A stretch of 64,000 nt of DNA from Brevibacterium sp. Its GTDB lineage: Bacteria > Actinomycetota > Actinomycetes > Actinomycetales > Brevibacteriaceae. The translations under genes and the position numbers were made by a program. How positions within the stretch are numbered: position 1 is the first letter of the stretch; each line of letters begins with the position of its first letter. Below are positions 35,385 through 43,558 of this stretch, piece by piece. The stretch lies in assembly GCF_031179145.1 (NCBI RefSeq), contig NZ_JAPSIB010000005.1:106500-170499 (forward strand), in the 5' to 3' direction. The notes below the pieces were generated by a model. The model did not search any database, had not been told where the DNA came from, and worked only from the letters and a program-made list of their open reading frames with translations.

Positions 35385-36733
35385 GAATTCTGCTCCTGAC
35401 ACATTACTACTACCCAGAGGTCGGCGCCCCGCAACGGCGCTGGCGCATACTCGTCGATCACCTCCGAGCGGCAGGTCACCAGGTCATAACTGTCGCTCCC
35501 CATCCGCACTATCCGTATCCCGATCGTGACCGATTCTTCGACTCCCAGGTTGGCCGCGGCAGACGCCGGGTGGACCTTCGGCTCCGAGGCACCTGGGATG
35601 CCGGAGTCGAAGGGGAGCGGATCCTGCGTGTGCCCTATCTGCGCAGTGGCTCGTCCATGACGCGGCAGATGCTCGATCAGGCGGTGTCGGCAACCGGTGC
35701 CATGTCCATTGTCCTCGATCGACTCCGCGGCAGTTCAAAACCCGATGTCGTCGTCTCCACGACTCCTGCGTTGCCATATCTGCTCGCTGGAGACACCCTG
35801 TCGCGGATCCTGCGCGTCCCCCATGTTGCCGAGGTGCGTGACGCTTGGCCAGACCTGATTTCGGAGATGAATCTGGTCACGAGTGCCGTAGGGAAATACC
35901 TGCCGCGCAAGTTCACGAGCTCCGTCGAGCACGCACTCCTGCCTGACCTGCTTACCCGAGCCCAACGGCGCGCCGCGGTCGTGGTCGTCACCACGGAGGG
36001 CTTCAAGCGCCGTTTGGAGGATCGCGGTGTCACCGCTGAAGTAGTGCGCAGCGGAGTCTCGCCCGCAGAACTCGCCGGCGCCTCAGGGCTGACCGCAACG
36101 GGCGCGATCCCTGTGGTCTCCTCCTCATTCGACAAGCCAAGTGAGTCCACCACGCCGAATCGTGCGGAAGCGCGGTCTGGTCTCAACCTGCTCTACGTGG
36201 GGACTGTCGGTCGCTCCCAGGACCTCGGCACCTCGATCCGTGCCCTGGCCCGCACAGAGGGTGTTCGTCTACGCATCGTCGGTGATGGCGTCGACACAGC
36301 GGCTCTCAAAGCTGCCGCGGCAGAAAACGATGTCCCCGTCGAATTCTTCGCTCAGCACGCCGGAGCGGAACTCGCAGCCCATTGGGAATGGGCCGACGCC
36401 GGGCTTGTCAGCCTCAGTCCGCTCGAATCCTACGAGTGCACGGTGCCCTCGAAACTCTACTCGCTCATGGCACGCCGGATTCCGGTCCTCGGTGTCGTCG
36501 CCGGCGAGGCTGCTGACATCATCACCAGCACCGCCGCAGGCGAAGTGGCGGACCCGGGAGACATCGACTCGATAGCAGCAGCGATGACCACTATGCGAGT
36601 ACGCATTGAATCCGGAGCGGAGTTCGGCACCAATTCCTCAGCTGAGGAGCCCCGCGAATGGGTGATTCGGCACGCCTCGGCTGCGACCATGGGACACGAC
36701 TACGAACGCATCCTCAGAGGGGTGGTCGCATGA
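35381..36733 (+). CDS. Glycosyltransferase, GT4 family (WbuB-like)
   Basis: A 450-residue GT-B enzyme. MRILLLTHYYYPEVGAPQRR is the typical opening of WbuB-like GT4 proteins, followed by PDVVVSTTPALPYLLAG and HVAEVRDAWPDLISEM (acceptor domain). The donor domain begins LNLLYVGTVGRSQDLGT and contains VPSKLYSLMARRIPVLGVV. A Ser/Thr-rich linker (about 240-260) separates the domains. The ATG at 35381 overlaps the WecA-like stop by 4 bases. In other bacteria such enzymes add the second sugar, often FucNAc, to the undecaprenyl-linked first residue, and the position right after the initiating transferase fits that. Confidence 0.88.
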   Translation: MRILLLTHYYYPEVGAPQRRWRILVDHLRAAGHQVITVAPHPHYPYPDRDRFFDSQVGRGRRRVDLRLRGTWDAGVEGERILRVPYLRSGSSMTRQMLDQAVSATGAMSIVLDRLRGSSKPDVVVSTTPALPYLLAGDTLSRILRVPHVAEVRDAWPDLISEMNLVTSAVGKYLPRKFTSSVEHALLPDLLTRAQRRAAVVVVTTEGFKRRLEDRGVTAEVVRSGVSPAELAGASGLTATGAIPVVSSSFDKPSESTTPNRAEARSGLNLLYVGTVGRSQDLGTSIRALARTEGVRLRIVGDGVDTAALKAAAAENDVPVEFFAQHAGAELAAHWEWADAGLVSLSPLESYECTVPSKLYSLMARRIPVLGVVAGEAADIITSTAAGEVADPGDIDSIAAAMTTMRVRIESGAEFGTNSSAEEPREWVIRHASAATMGHDYERILRGVVA

Positions 36734-38493
36734 ATCTGCTCTTCGTCGCCCGTCAAATCACCAATGTGACCTCGACGACGTTCTCCCATATCAACGACGA
36801 CCATGTGTTCTTCGGCATGCAGCTGGCGCGACGCTTGCCTGGTCCGTTCTCGCGTCTCGCGGGTCATGCTCTCGGTCGGTTCCCCGGCGATGCGGCTCAG
36901 GCTGCCTCTGCATGGCTGCTCGGCCAGGAGACGAAAGCAAAGGACCTAGTGGCAAATTCGCGGACCCCATCTCGGCTGCTCGGGGAAATCGCACTGAACC
37001 TCGGCCTCCTCGAGCAGGCTGAAGCTATTTCAGATGCGCTGCCCGAAGCTGCCGCACTGAGCTCACGAATCCATTGGACCAAAGGCCAGCTCAACGAGGC
37101 CATCGAAGCTGTGCCAGCTGGAGCTCGCCGAGCGAGGCTCCTCGATGAGCTTCTCTGCCTGCAGCCAGGCTGGTGGCCGCAGGTAACTATTCACGTCACA
37201 GCCCGACCGGCCCATGACTCGGGAGAGGACTCGGCAGCAGGCTCGGTGGGAGAAACCTCCCGACCCGCAGCGCTCCACGTGCTGACGAACTCCCTGCCCC
37301 ATACGCGCTCGGGTTATGCCTACCGCTCGCATGCGATCCTGGCCACCCTGCAGGACGCCGGGCATCGAGTGGCTGCCGTGACTCGGCCCTCCTACCCGGT
37401 GACGATCGGACGGGTGAGTTCGGGACCAGTCGAGACCATTGACGGTATTGACTACTTGCGGCAGGTGCCGCTGCGTCCTCTGCCCACACCCACCGCTCGG
37501 CTGAGCGATCAGGCAAGCTGGATCGTCGCCCAAGCACAGGATCGCGGTGCGCAGATCCTCCACACGACGACGCACTATGTCAACGGTCTGGCCACCGGTG
37601 CAGCCGCTCGAGCAGCCGGGCTGCCCTGGGTCTACGAAGTCCGCGGCGTCCTGGAGGAGACTTGGGCGGCGGCCGGCGGCACTCCGGCCGAGCGTGCCGC
37701 ACGGCGTGCCAGCCAACGCTTCGAACTCATGCGGGCCAAGGAGATCGAGGTTGCGAAGGCCGCCGATGCCGTCATCACACTGGGTGAGACCATGCGCGAG
37801 CATCTGGTCGCAGGCGGAGTCCCGGAGGAATCGATCACTCTTATACCGAACTCGGTCTCCGAAGCCGTCGTGAACGCAAGCATCTCACGTACCCCCTCCG
37901 AGGTGAGAGCCGGTCTCGGCCTGCCCGAAGCTGGCATCTGGGTGGGAACAGCGGCTTCGATCGTGGGCTATGAAGGACTCGACGACCTCGTCGACGCCGT
38001 CATCCTCGCCAGGGACACGGGCATCGATCTGCGCCTACTTATCGCGGGCGATGGTGTCGCCTTGCCGGACCTGCGTGAACGTGCTGGAGCGTTGGGGGAG
38101 AATGCGCTCTTCACCGGAAGAGTGTCACAGGCTGAAGCGATCGAGTATCAGCTCGGCCTTGACGCTATCGTTGTCCCGCGGAAGGACGAACCGGTGTGCC
38201 GGCTGGTCACTCCGATCAAACCGATCGAAGCGATGGGTCTGGCGAGGCCGGTCGTCATCTCAGATCTGCCGGCCCTGAGAGAACTCGTTCCGGACAGTGC
38301 AGGATTGTGCGTGTCCCCCGAAGATCCGGGAGAATTGGCTGACGCACTGTCGCAGTTGGCCTGCGATCATAGTGCGAGATTGAAGTTTGGACGGAATGGA
38401 CGTGAACATGTTCTCGGGACACGGAGGTGGAAGGACATCGGCCGACGGTACGGCCAGACCTATTCCCACCTCGTGGGAGCTGATGCGAAGTGA
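36730..38493 (+). CDS. Glycosyltransferase, GT4 family
   Basis: A 587-residue GT4 enzyme with a helical N-terminal extension of about 180 residues that resembles degenerate tetratricopeptide helices. The glycosyltransferase part begins ALHVLTNSLPHTRSGYAYRS (near 205), continues with LPWVYEVRGVLEETWAA and VITLGETMREHL, and its donor domain includes WVGTAASIVGYEGLDDLV, VPRKDEPVCRLVTPIKPIEAM (E-containing donor motif) and PVVISDLPALRELV. ATGA overlaps on both sides tie it to the preceding GT4 gene and the following ABC permease. It probably elongates the lipid-linked glycan just before export. Confidence 0.87.
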   Translation: MNLLFVARQITNVTSTTFSHINDDHVFFGMQLARRLPGPFSRLAGHALGRFPGDAAQAASAWLLGQETKAKDLVANSRTPSRLLGEIALNLGLLEQAEAISDALPEAAALSSRIHWTKGQLNEAIEAVPAGARRARLLDELLCLQPGWWPQVTIHVTARPAHDSGEDSAAGSVGETSRPAALHVLTNSLPHTRSGYAYRSHAILATLQDAGHRVAAVTRPSYPVTIGRVSSGPVETIDGIDYLRQVPLRPLPTPTARLSDQASWIVAQAQDRGAQILHTTTHYVNGLATGAAARAAGLPWVYEVRGVLEETWAAAGGTPAERAARRASQRFELMRAKEIEVAKAADAVITLGETMREHLVAGGVPEESITLIPNSVSEAVVNASISRTPSEVRAGLGLPEAGIWVGTAASIVGYEGLDDLVDAVILARDTGIDLRLLIAGDGVALPDLRERAGALGENALFTGRVSQAEAIEYQLGLDAIVVPRKDEPVCRLVTPIKPIEAMGLARPVVISDLPALRELVPDSAGLCVSPEDPGELADALSQLACDHSARLKFGRNGREHVLGTRRWKDIGRRYGQTYSHLVGADAK

Positions 38494-39389
38494 ATGAGCC
38501 CACGAATCCGAGCGAAGTCAGGAATCCACTCGGGCTGAGCACGATCCCTTCGGTCTCCAGTGAGGGGCTCGTGCCTGTCGGCAAGCGAACCAGTTTGCGC
38601 AGCTATCTTGCAGCGCTGTGGAACCGTCGACATTTCATCATCGCCGAATCGCGTGCCAAGATGAGCGGTTCGACGCGGAAGAATCTCCTCGGTTACGGCT
38701 GGTTGTTCCTCAACCCATTGCTTTCGGTACTTGCATTTTGGTTCATCTTCGGTTTTATCCTCCAATCCTCCCGGGGCATTGAGAACTTTCTTGGCTATTT
38801 GGTCATCGGTGTCTTCTTCTTCCAGTTCACTGGAAAGAGCATGACCGGTGGAACTGGATCGATCCGCGCAGGTGCCCAGATGATCAAGGGCTTCCAGTTC
38901 CCGCGTGCCGCCCTGCCGATCTCCACTGTGGTGAGGAACTTCCTTGATTTCATCCCCACGGTGGCCGTCATGCTTGTCCTCATCGCGGTCATTCCTCCTG
39001 CCGAAGTGATCACCTGGCGAGTGATCCTCGTCATCCCGGTGATTGCGCTGCAGACGATCTTCAACGTCGGACTCGCGTGCCTGCTGGCCAGGATCGGACA
39101 CAAGATCCCGGACCTGACGAACTTCATGTCCATCGTCAGCCGGTTCTGGCTCTACGGCTCGGGCGTCTTCTTCTCGATTGAAGACCGTCTGGCTGATTAC
39201 CCTGCGATCCTCACGGCGATGCAGTTCAACCCAATGCACGCGTACCTGACTTTGGTGAGAAACTCCCTGCTCTACGGTGTCGACTCACCAGCTTGGTTGT
39301 GGATTTTGGGCACTGTATGGGCATTCGGGTTGCTCATCGTCGGATTCCTGTTCTTCTGGCGAGGGGAGGAGAGCTATGGTCGACTCTGA
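38490..39389 (+). CDS. ABC-2 type transporter permease (TagG/Wzm-like), exporter 2
   Basis: Membrane subunit of the second polymer exporter. It has 299 residues and six helices after a polar N-terminal tail of about 50 residues. NLLGYGWLFLNPLLSVLAFWFIFGF and the end FLFFWRGEESYGRL match the permease at 4147, and the overall layout is the same. The GTG at 38490 overlaps the glycosyltransferase stop by 4 bases, and its own end overlaps the ATPase start by 14 bases. Being inside the operon that begins with the initiating transferase, this exporter is the most likely route for the glycan made by the 32-38 kb genes. Confidence 0.9.
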   Translation: MNEPTNPSEVRNPLGLSTIPSVSSEGLVPVGKRTSLRSYLAALWNRRHFIIAESRAKMSGSTRKNLLGYGWLFLNPLLSVLAFWFIFGFILQSSRGIENFLGYLVIGVFFFQFTGKSMTGGTGSIRAGAQMIKGFQFPRAALPISTVVRNFLDFIPTVAVMLVLIAVIPPAEVITWRVILVIPVIALQTIFNVGLACLLARIGHKIPDLTNFMSIVSRFWLYGSGVFFSIEDRLADYPAILTAMQFNPMHAYLTLVRNSLLYGVDSPAWLWILGTVWAFGLLIVGFLFFWRGEESYGRL

Positions 39390-40728
39390 ACCCCAAGCTC
39401 CCAATATCGTTGCTGAAAACGTCCAAGTCCGGTACACGGTCAACACCAACGACCCCGGTCAGCGCTCACAGGGTCTGCGACGCATTGGAAACGCCATGCT
39501 TGGGAGGAGGGGACAGACAACCGTCCGGGCGCTGCGTGGAGTCAATCTCGTCGCGCGTGAGGGCGAGATGGTGGGCGTCGTCGGAGCCAATGGTTCCGGG
39601 AAGTCGACGTTCCTGCGCAATATCGCCGGTGTCGAGCAGCCTGACCGGGGGCGCATTCTCGTCCGCTATCAACCGCTGCTACTCGGCGTGAGCGCCGCTT
39701 TGCAACCGGCCCTGTCCGGAAGTGAGAACGTTCGCTTGGGGTGTCTGGCGATGGGTCTGTCACCGGAGGAAGCAGCTGAGGCCTTCGACTATGTGGTCGA
39801 GCTCTCTTCCTTAGGTGCTGCCATTCATCGACCAATGGGCACATACTCCTCGGGAATGGGCGCCAGGTTGCGCTTCGCGATCGCGTTGGCCGCTCGACCG
39901 AAAATCCTCCTCATCGACGAAGCACTCTCCACAGGTGATGCGACTTTTGCCGAGCGCAGCGAGAGAGCTATGGATGAGCTTCTGGCTGAGGCGGGCACCG
40001 TCCTTTTGGTGAATCACGCAGCGAAAGTGATCCAAGAACTGTGCACTCGTGCTGTGTGGATGCACAAGGGTGAGATCCTCATGGACGGCCCCGCCGAAGC
40101 GGTGGCGGAGAAATACCGATGGTGGGCCTGGAACGTCGCCAAGGGCAAGGAGGACGTCGCTGAGAAGCTGCTCCACGATATTGTCAGAAACGCCGTGAAA
40201 GAAGAGATCAACATCCTCGAACCGGAACTGGTGAAGAACCCCATTCCACGTCATGCGGCACGCGCAACGAAAAAGGAACGCGCATTTGCGCGCCATATCA
40301 AACGCCGCGATCACGCCGAAGTCATTGAAGAGACTGCGACACCCCTACTTGCCTCCGCAGAGTCTCAAGTCTGGCCGGAAAAATTCGAAACACCGCAGAG
40401 CCCAGCGAAGTTTCCGGCGTTGCCCAAACCCGCCTCGGAAGCCTTCAGCGCGGTGAAATCTCAGGCCGGTCCACCCCCTCTGAGGCTTCGACCCAGCGAC
40501 AAAAAAGTCATTCTGCGAGCATCCGATCCCCTCGACAGGGCTTCGGCAATTGCTTCCGAAGGAGATCTCACCGGGCGCCGTCTGGCCTTGCAGGCCCGCA
40601 AGGTCGCGGACAAACGCTACCAGGACCGACAGAAGCGGCGTGATATGGACGATTCGGAATCAGTGAGCGCCTCGAAGACCCCGCATGAAAGCTCCATCGG
40701 CACGCATTCAAGGGATTCCAAACGATGA
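39376..40728 (+). CDS. ABC transporter ATP-binding protein with long charged C-terminal tail, exporter 2
   Basis: ATPase partner of the permease just upstream. Residues 1-245 form the nucleotide-binding domain with Walker A GANGSGKST (70-78), signature SSGMG (158-162), Walker B ILLIDE (177-182) and His214. The remaining 200 residues are rich in Lys, Arg, Glu, Pro and Ala, with basic clusters such as RQKRRD near the end, and do not look like the beta-sandwich carbohydrate-binding domain of Wzt. They are probably extended or disordered and may bind another cell-wall protein or an acidic polymer. The ATG at 39376 lies inside the permease end. The DUF6270 gene overlaps its stop by 4 bases. Confidence 0.9.
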   Translation: MVDSEPQAPNIVAENVQVRYTVNTNDPGQRSQGLRRIGNAMLGRRGQTTVRALRGVNLVAREGEMVGVVGANGSGKSTFLRNIAGVEQPDRGRILVRYQPLLLGVSAALQPALSGSENVRLGCLAMGLSPEEAAEAFDYVVELSSLGAAIHRPMGTYSSGMGARLRFAIALAARPKILLIDEALSTGDATFAERSERAMDELLAEAGTVLLVNHAAKVIQELCTRAVWMHKGEILMDGPAEAVAEKYRWWAWNVAKGKEDVAEKLLHDIVRNAVKEEINILEPELVKNPIPRHAARATKKERAFARHIKRRDHAEVIEETATPLLASAESQVWPEKFETPQSPAKFPALPKPASEAFSAVKSQAGPPPLRLRPSDKKVILRASDPLDRASAIASEGDLTGRRLALQARKVADKRYQDRQKRRDMDDSESVSASKTPHESSIGTHSRDSKR

Positions 40729-41612
40729 ATATAGCGATCTTCGGGTCTTGCGTGAGCAGAGACACCTGCGAGTTCGCTGCTGATGTGAACGTCATCGCTT
40801 ATGTCGCTCGACACTCGGTGACGAGTCTTCTGTCTCCTCATGGCGAATCAGGTGTCGCATTTGGCGCGCTCGAGTCCCCGTTCCAGCGACGCATGGTCAA
40901 GAGCGATCTTCGAGGAGACGGTGTCGACAGACTGGTCAAGCAGGCCCATCTGATCGACGTTGTCCTCATAGATCTGGTCGACGAGCGTCGGGGCTTCTGG
41001 TTGTTTCCTGACGGCACCGCGATGACGAACTCCCTCGAAATCGAATTGTGCGGTGCTGGAGCGAGAGCGACAGAAGCAGGTGCACGCTTGGTGGCTTTTG
41101 GGACCGACGAGCATTTTCAGGCGTGGCAAAAGGGCTTCTCCATGCTCATCGATAAGCTGAAGAAGGCCGGGATCTGGGACAAGACTATTCTCTTGGACAT
41201 CGAGTGGGCGGGCGCTGTCGACGGAGCTCCGCACCCCAAGAACGATGCGGCGGCGAAATTCGGTAGGCGGTTGCGGAAGGTACAGCGGGCGGCTCGGGAT
41301 TCCAGGCGCGCACTTACCAGCGGGAAGGGAGCGGCTGAAGCGCTCGGCCAGTTGCGGAATACCAAGTCAACTGAATCTGAGGAGTTCGCGGATAGGGCGG
41401 CCCGGGCCAACGCCGAGTACGTGCGCTACCGCAGGATTGCACAAGCTGCAGTTGCGACCGTGATCACGAGGCGAAGCGATGAAGTAAGAATAGGACCGGA
41501 TCATAAATGGGGTCCGCAGCCGTTCCACTACCGGGACGAGGACTACGTGTCCATCGTCAATAGCATCTACGAATGGCGAACTTCGACGAATCAAGATCAG
41601 CGACGAGCTTGA
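40725..41612 (+). CDS. DUF6270 (GSCVSRD) protein, possible SGNH-like esterase or transferase
   Basis: A 295-residue cytoplasmic protein with the DUF6270 start MNIAIFGSCVSRD, where GSC (7-9) replaces the GDS block of SGNH hydrolases. IDVVLIDLVDERRG could be the second block, and HPKND and WGPQPFHYRDEDYV near the end supply candidate Asp/His residues. Family members are common in capsule and teichoic clusters, but the reaction is unknown; acyl or phosphoryl tailoring is a reasonable guess. It is the last gene of the 32.4-41.6 kb operon and overlaps the exporter ATPase by 4 bases (ATGA). Confidence 0.75.
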   Translation: MNIAIFGSCVSRDTCEFAADVNVIAYVARHSVTSLLSPHGESGVAFGALESPFQRRMVKSDLRGDGVDRLVKQAHLIDVVLIDLVDERRGFWLFPDGTAMTNSLEIELCGAGARATEAGARLVAFGTDEHFQAWQKGFSMLIDKLKKAGIWDKTILLDIEWAGAVDGAPHPKNDAAAKFGRRLRKVQRAARDSRRALTSGKGAAEALGQLRNTKSTESEEFADRAARANAEYVRYRRIAQAAVATVITRRSDEVRIGPDHKWGPQPFHYRDEDYVSIVNSIYEWRTSTNQDQRRA

Positions 41613-41939
41613 AGCAGCAGACGATCCGGACTTCATTGACTGTTGTCCTTCAGTGTTCGGGTTGCGGACATATCGATTCGGACGCCTAGCTTCTTATCCC
41701 GCAGGGTCCTGCTAGTCCAGAGTCGGCTCCTACAGCTACGAAGTTTCAGGCTCGGATTAGAAATCTAAAATGCCGAGTGCGGTCTCGTTACCGCCGATGA
41801 CTTGAGAAGTTGTGAGTCGGTTGCCAGTGCGGTGGATCAATGGACTCATGGGACGATTGGAGTACAAGAAGTTCCGGCAAACTACCGACGGTTCCTCTTC
41901 TCTGAATCCATTGACAAAAGCGGCGGGAGACCAAGTCGA
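41613..41939. other. 327-base gap before the lipoprotein gene
   Basis: No convincing gene is seen. It holds an AT-rich hairpin (41751-41777), a weak TAAAAT -10 candidate within it (41766-41771) and the ribosome site of the lipoprotein gene. An open frame runs in from 41802, but that extension lacks any signal-peptide logic and is treated as leader. Confidence 0.5.
41751..41777 (+). terminator. AT-rich hairpin downstream of the exporter-2 operon
   Basis: Outer arms CTCGG and CCGAG and inner arms TTAGA and TCTAA form a 27-base interrupted stem. It lies 139 bases after the DUF6270 stop. It could be a terminator of that operon, or a leader structure of the lipoprotein gene. Confidence 0.35.
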
Positions 41940-43505
41940 GTGCGCATTCGTTTTCTGACTCTTTCCATGGCAGTGTGTGTCCTTCTGACGTCGGCATGCA
42001 CACTCGAGGACCGCTCAGATGCGCAATCCACGGAAGCCAGTGAGTCTTCAACCCCACAAATATTCACTCAAAAGTTCACGGGCCCAATCAACGGCGACCC
42101 TACGACCATCAACATCTCCGACAAGCGCACTGGCAAGAAATTCCGCGACGACAACATCGGGATCTCCTTCGAGTCGACGGAGCTCGCAGATCCCAGGATC
42201 GACCCGGCCGCCTCGAACCTCGATGACCTGCTCAACCACCTCGGCGATCCTGCGCTGCGCTTTGGAGGGAACGAACTGGACAGGCGGGTGTTCTGGACGT
42301 CGACGGGGGAGAAGCCGACGAAGTCGGAACAGGTCGTCGTCACTCCGGATGATCTCAAGCGGCTGAAGAAGCTCGTCGACGCGACCGGTTCCACCGTCAC
42401 CATCGGCATTCCGCTGGGCGCCTACGATCCGCAGCGCGGAGCCGACATGGCAGTGCACGCGGTCGACATCCTCGGCGACTCCCTGGTCGGCCTGGCCATC
42501 GGCAACGAACCCAACGGCTACACGATCAAGTCGGTTCCCAACGGTGCCGTCCGGGGCTCGGGGTGGAACACCGCTGAGTACTCCAAGCAGCTCAAGGCAT
42601 ATGTCAGTGCCATTCATGCTAAGCGCCCGGACGCGCCCATCATCGGGCCGGACGTCTACGAGGGGAAGTGGATGGACGCCTTCCTCGACGCCGACGTCAA
42701 GAACACGGCTGCCCTGTCTCAGCACTGGTATCAGCTCTACGAATGCTCGTCGACGAAAGTTCCCGGTCGCGGGCCGCAGGCCCAGAACCTCATCGACCCC
42801 TTGGCCAAGGACAGCGCGGAGAAGATCCTCGACATCGGTCTGTCCAAAGCCGAAGGCGCCGGCCTCCCGCTCTGGCTGGAGGAGACCGGGACGACCAGTT
42901 GCCCCGGCACCAACGACGCCTCACGCACCCATGCCACCGCACTCTGGGCTGTTGACTATTCCCTCTACGCGGCGACTCTCGGCGTCGAACGCATGGCGAT
43001 GCACTCGATGCTCGGCGCCTGCCTCGGCGGAGCGCCGATGTCCCTCGTCTGCGATCCCGCCGACCACGGGACCCAGTCGTCGACCTTCACCGGGCGCCCC
43101 CATTACTCCGCGCTGCGCCTGCTGGTGCCCAGCACCGGCGGCAGCTTCCTTGACACCACGGTCAAGGGTGGGGGAAACATGAGCGCGTACACAGTGAGCA
43201 AGGACGATGGGAACACCTTAGTCACGACGGTCGTCAACGCCAACGACGCCAAGACCTCCGGCGGCAACCCTGTCACCCTGATCGCACCGCAGGGGTACAC
43301 GGTGGCCGAGGCCGCGCAGGTCCACGCGCCCTCGAACGAAGCCAAGAACGCCACCGCGGTCCACCCGTCGACGCCATTGCCCAAGTCGGTGCCCTACAGC
43401 GGACCGGCTCGGCCCAGCGACGACCCGAAGGCGACCGAGTTCGACATCGACCTCGCCGCGAGCAGCGCCACCGTGCTCATCTTCCGCAAAGAGAAATCAG
43501 CCTAG
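41940..43505 (+). CDS. Lipoprotein with glycoside-hydrolase TIM-barrel (clan GH-A, GH79-like)
   Basis: A surface lipoprotein of 521 residues. The GTG at 41940 gives a short signal peptide with a lipobox ending LTSAC (Cys20); an ATG nine codons later is also possible. The mature part has a polar Ser/Glu linker and a TIM-barrel-like body: GISFESTELADP, LRFGGNELDRRVFW, then IGNEPNGY with the likely acid/base Glu190 and LWLEETGTTSC with the likely nucleophile at 314-315, the NEP...E arrangement of clan GH-A. The end is beta-rich. The opening and GNEP pattern recall GH79 beta-glucuronidases and heparanase, which would suit a uronic-acid-containing wall polymer. Exact family and substrate are inferred. 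Confidence 0.78.
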   Translation: MRIRFLTLSMAVCVLLTSACTLEDRSDAQSTEASESSTPQIFTQKFTGPINGDPTTINISDKRTGKKFRDDNIGISFESTELADPRIDPAASNLDDLLNHLGDPALRFGGNELDRRVFWTSTGEKPTKSEQVVVTPDDLKRLKKLVDATGSTVTIGIPLGAYDPQRGADMAVHAVDILGDSLVGLAIGNEPNGYTIKSVPNGAVRGSGWNTAEYSKQLKAYVSAIHAKRPDAPIIGPDVYEGKWMDAFLDADVKNTAALSQHWYQLYECSSTKVPGRGPQAQNLIDPLAKDSAEKILDIGLSKAEGAGLPLWLEETGTTSCPGTNDASRTHATALWAVDYSLYAATLGVERMAMHSMLGACLGGAPMSLVCDPADHGTQSSTFTGRPHYSALRLLVPSTGGSFLDTTVKGGGNMSAYTVSKDDGNTLVTTVVNANDAKTSGGNPVTLIAPQGYTVAEAAQVHAPSNEAKNATAVHPSTPLPKSVPYSGPARPSDDPKATEFDIDLAASSATVLIFRKEKSA

Positions 43506-43558
43506 ACCACGCTGCACTCGAGCGGGCTGGTCCAGGCTGACGAAATCGGAGAGCGAAC

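Noticed and set aside
41802-41939. Upstream extension of the lipoprotein frame
   Set aside because: It would put 46 polar residues before the signal peptide, which cannot work for a lipoprotein.
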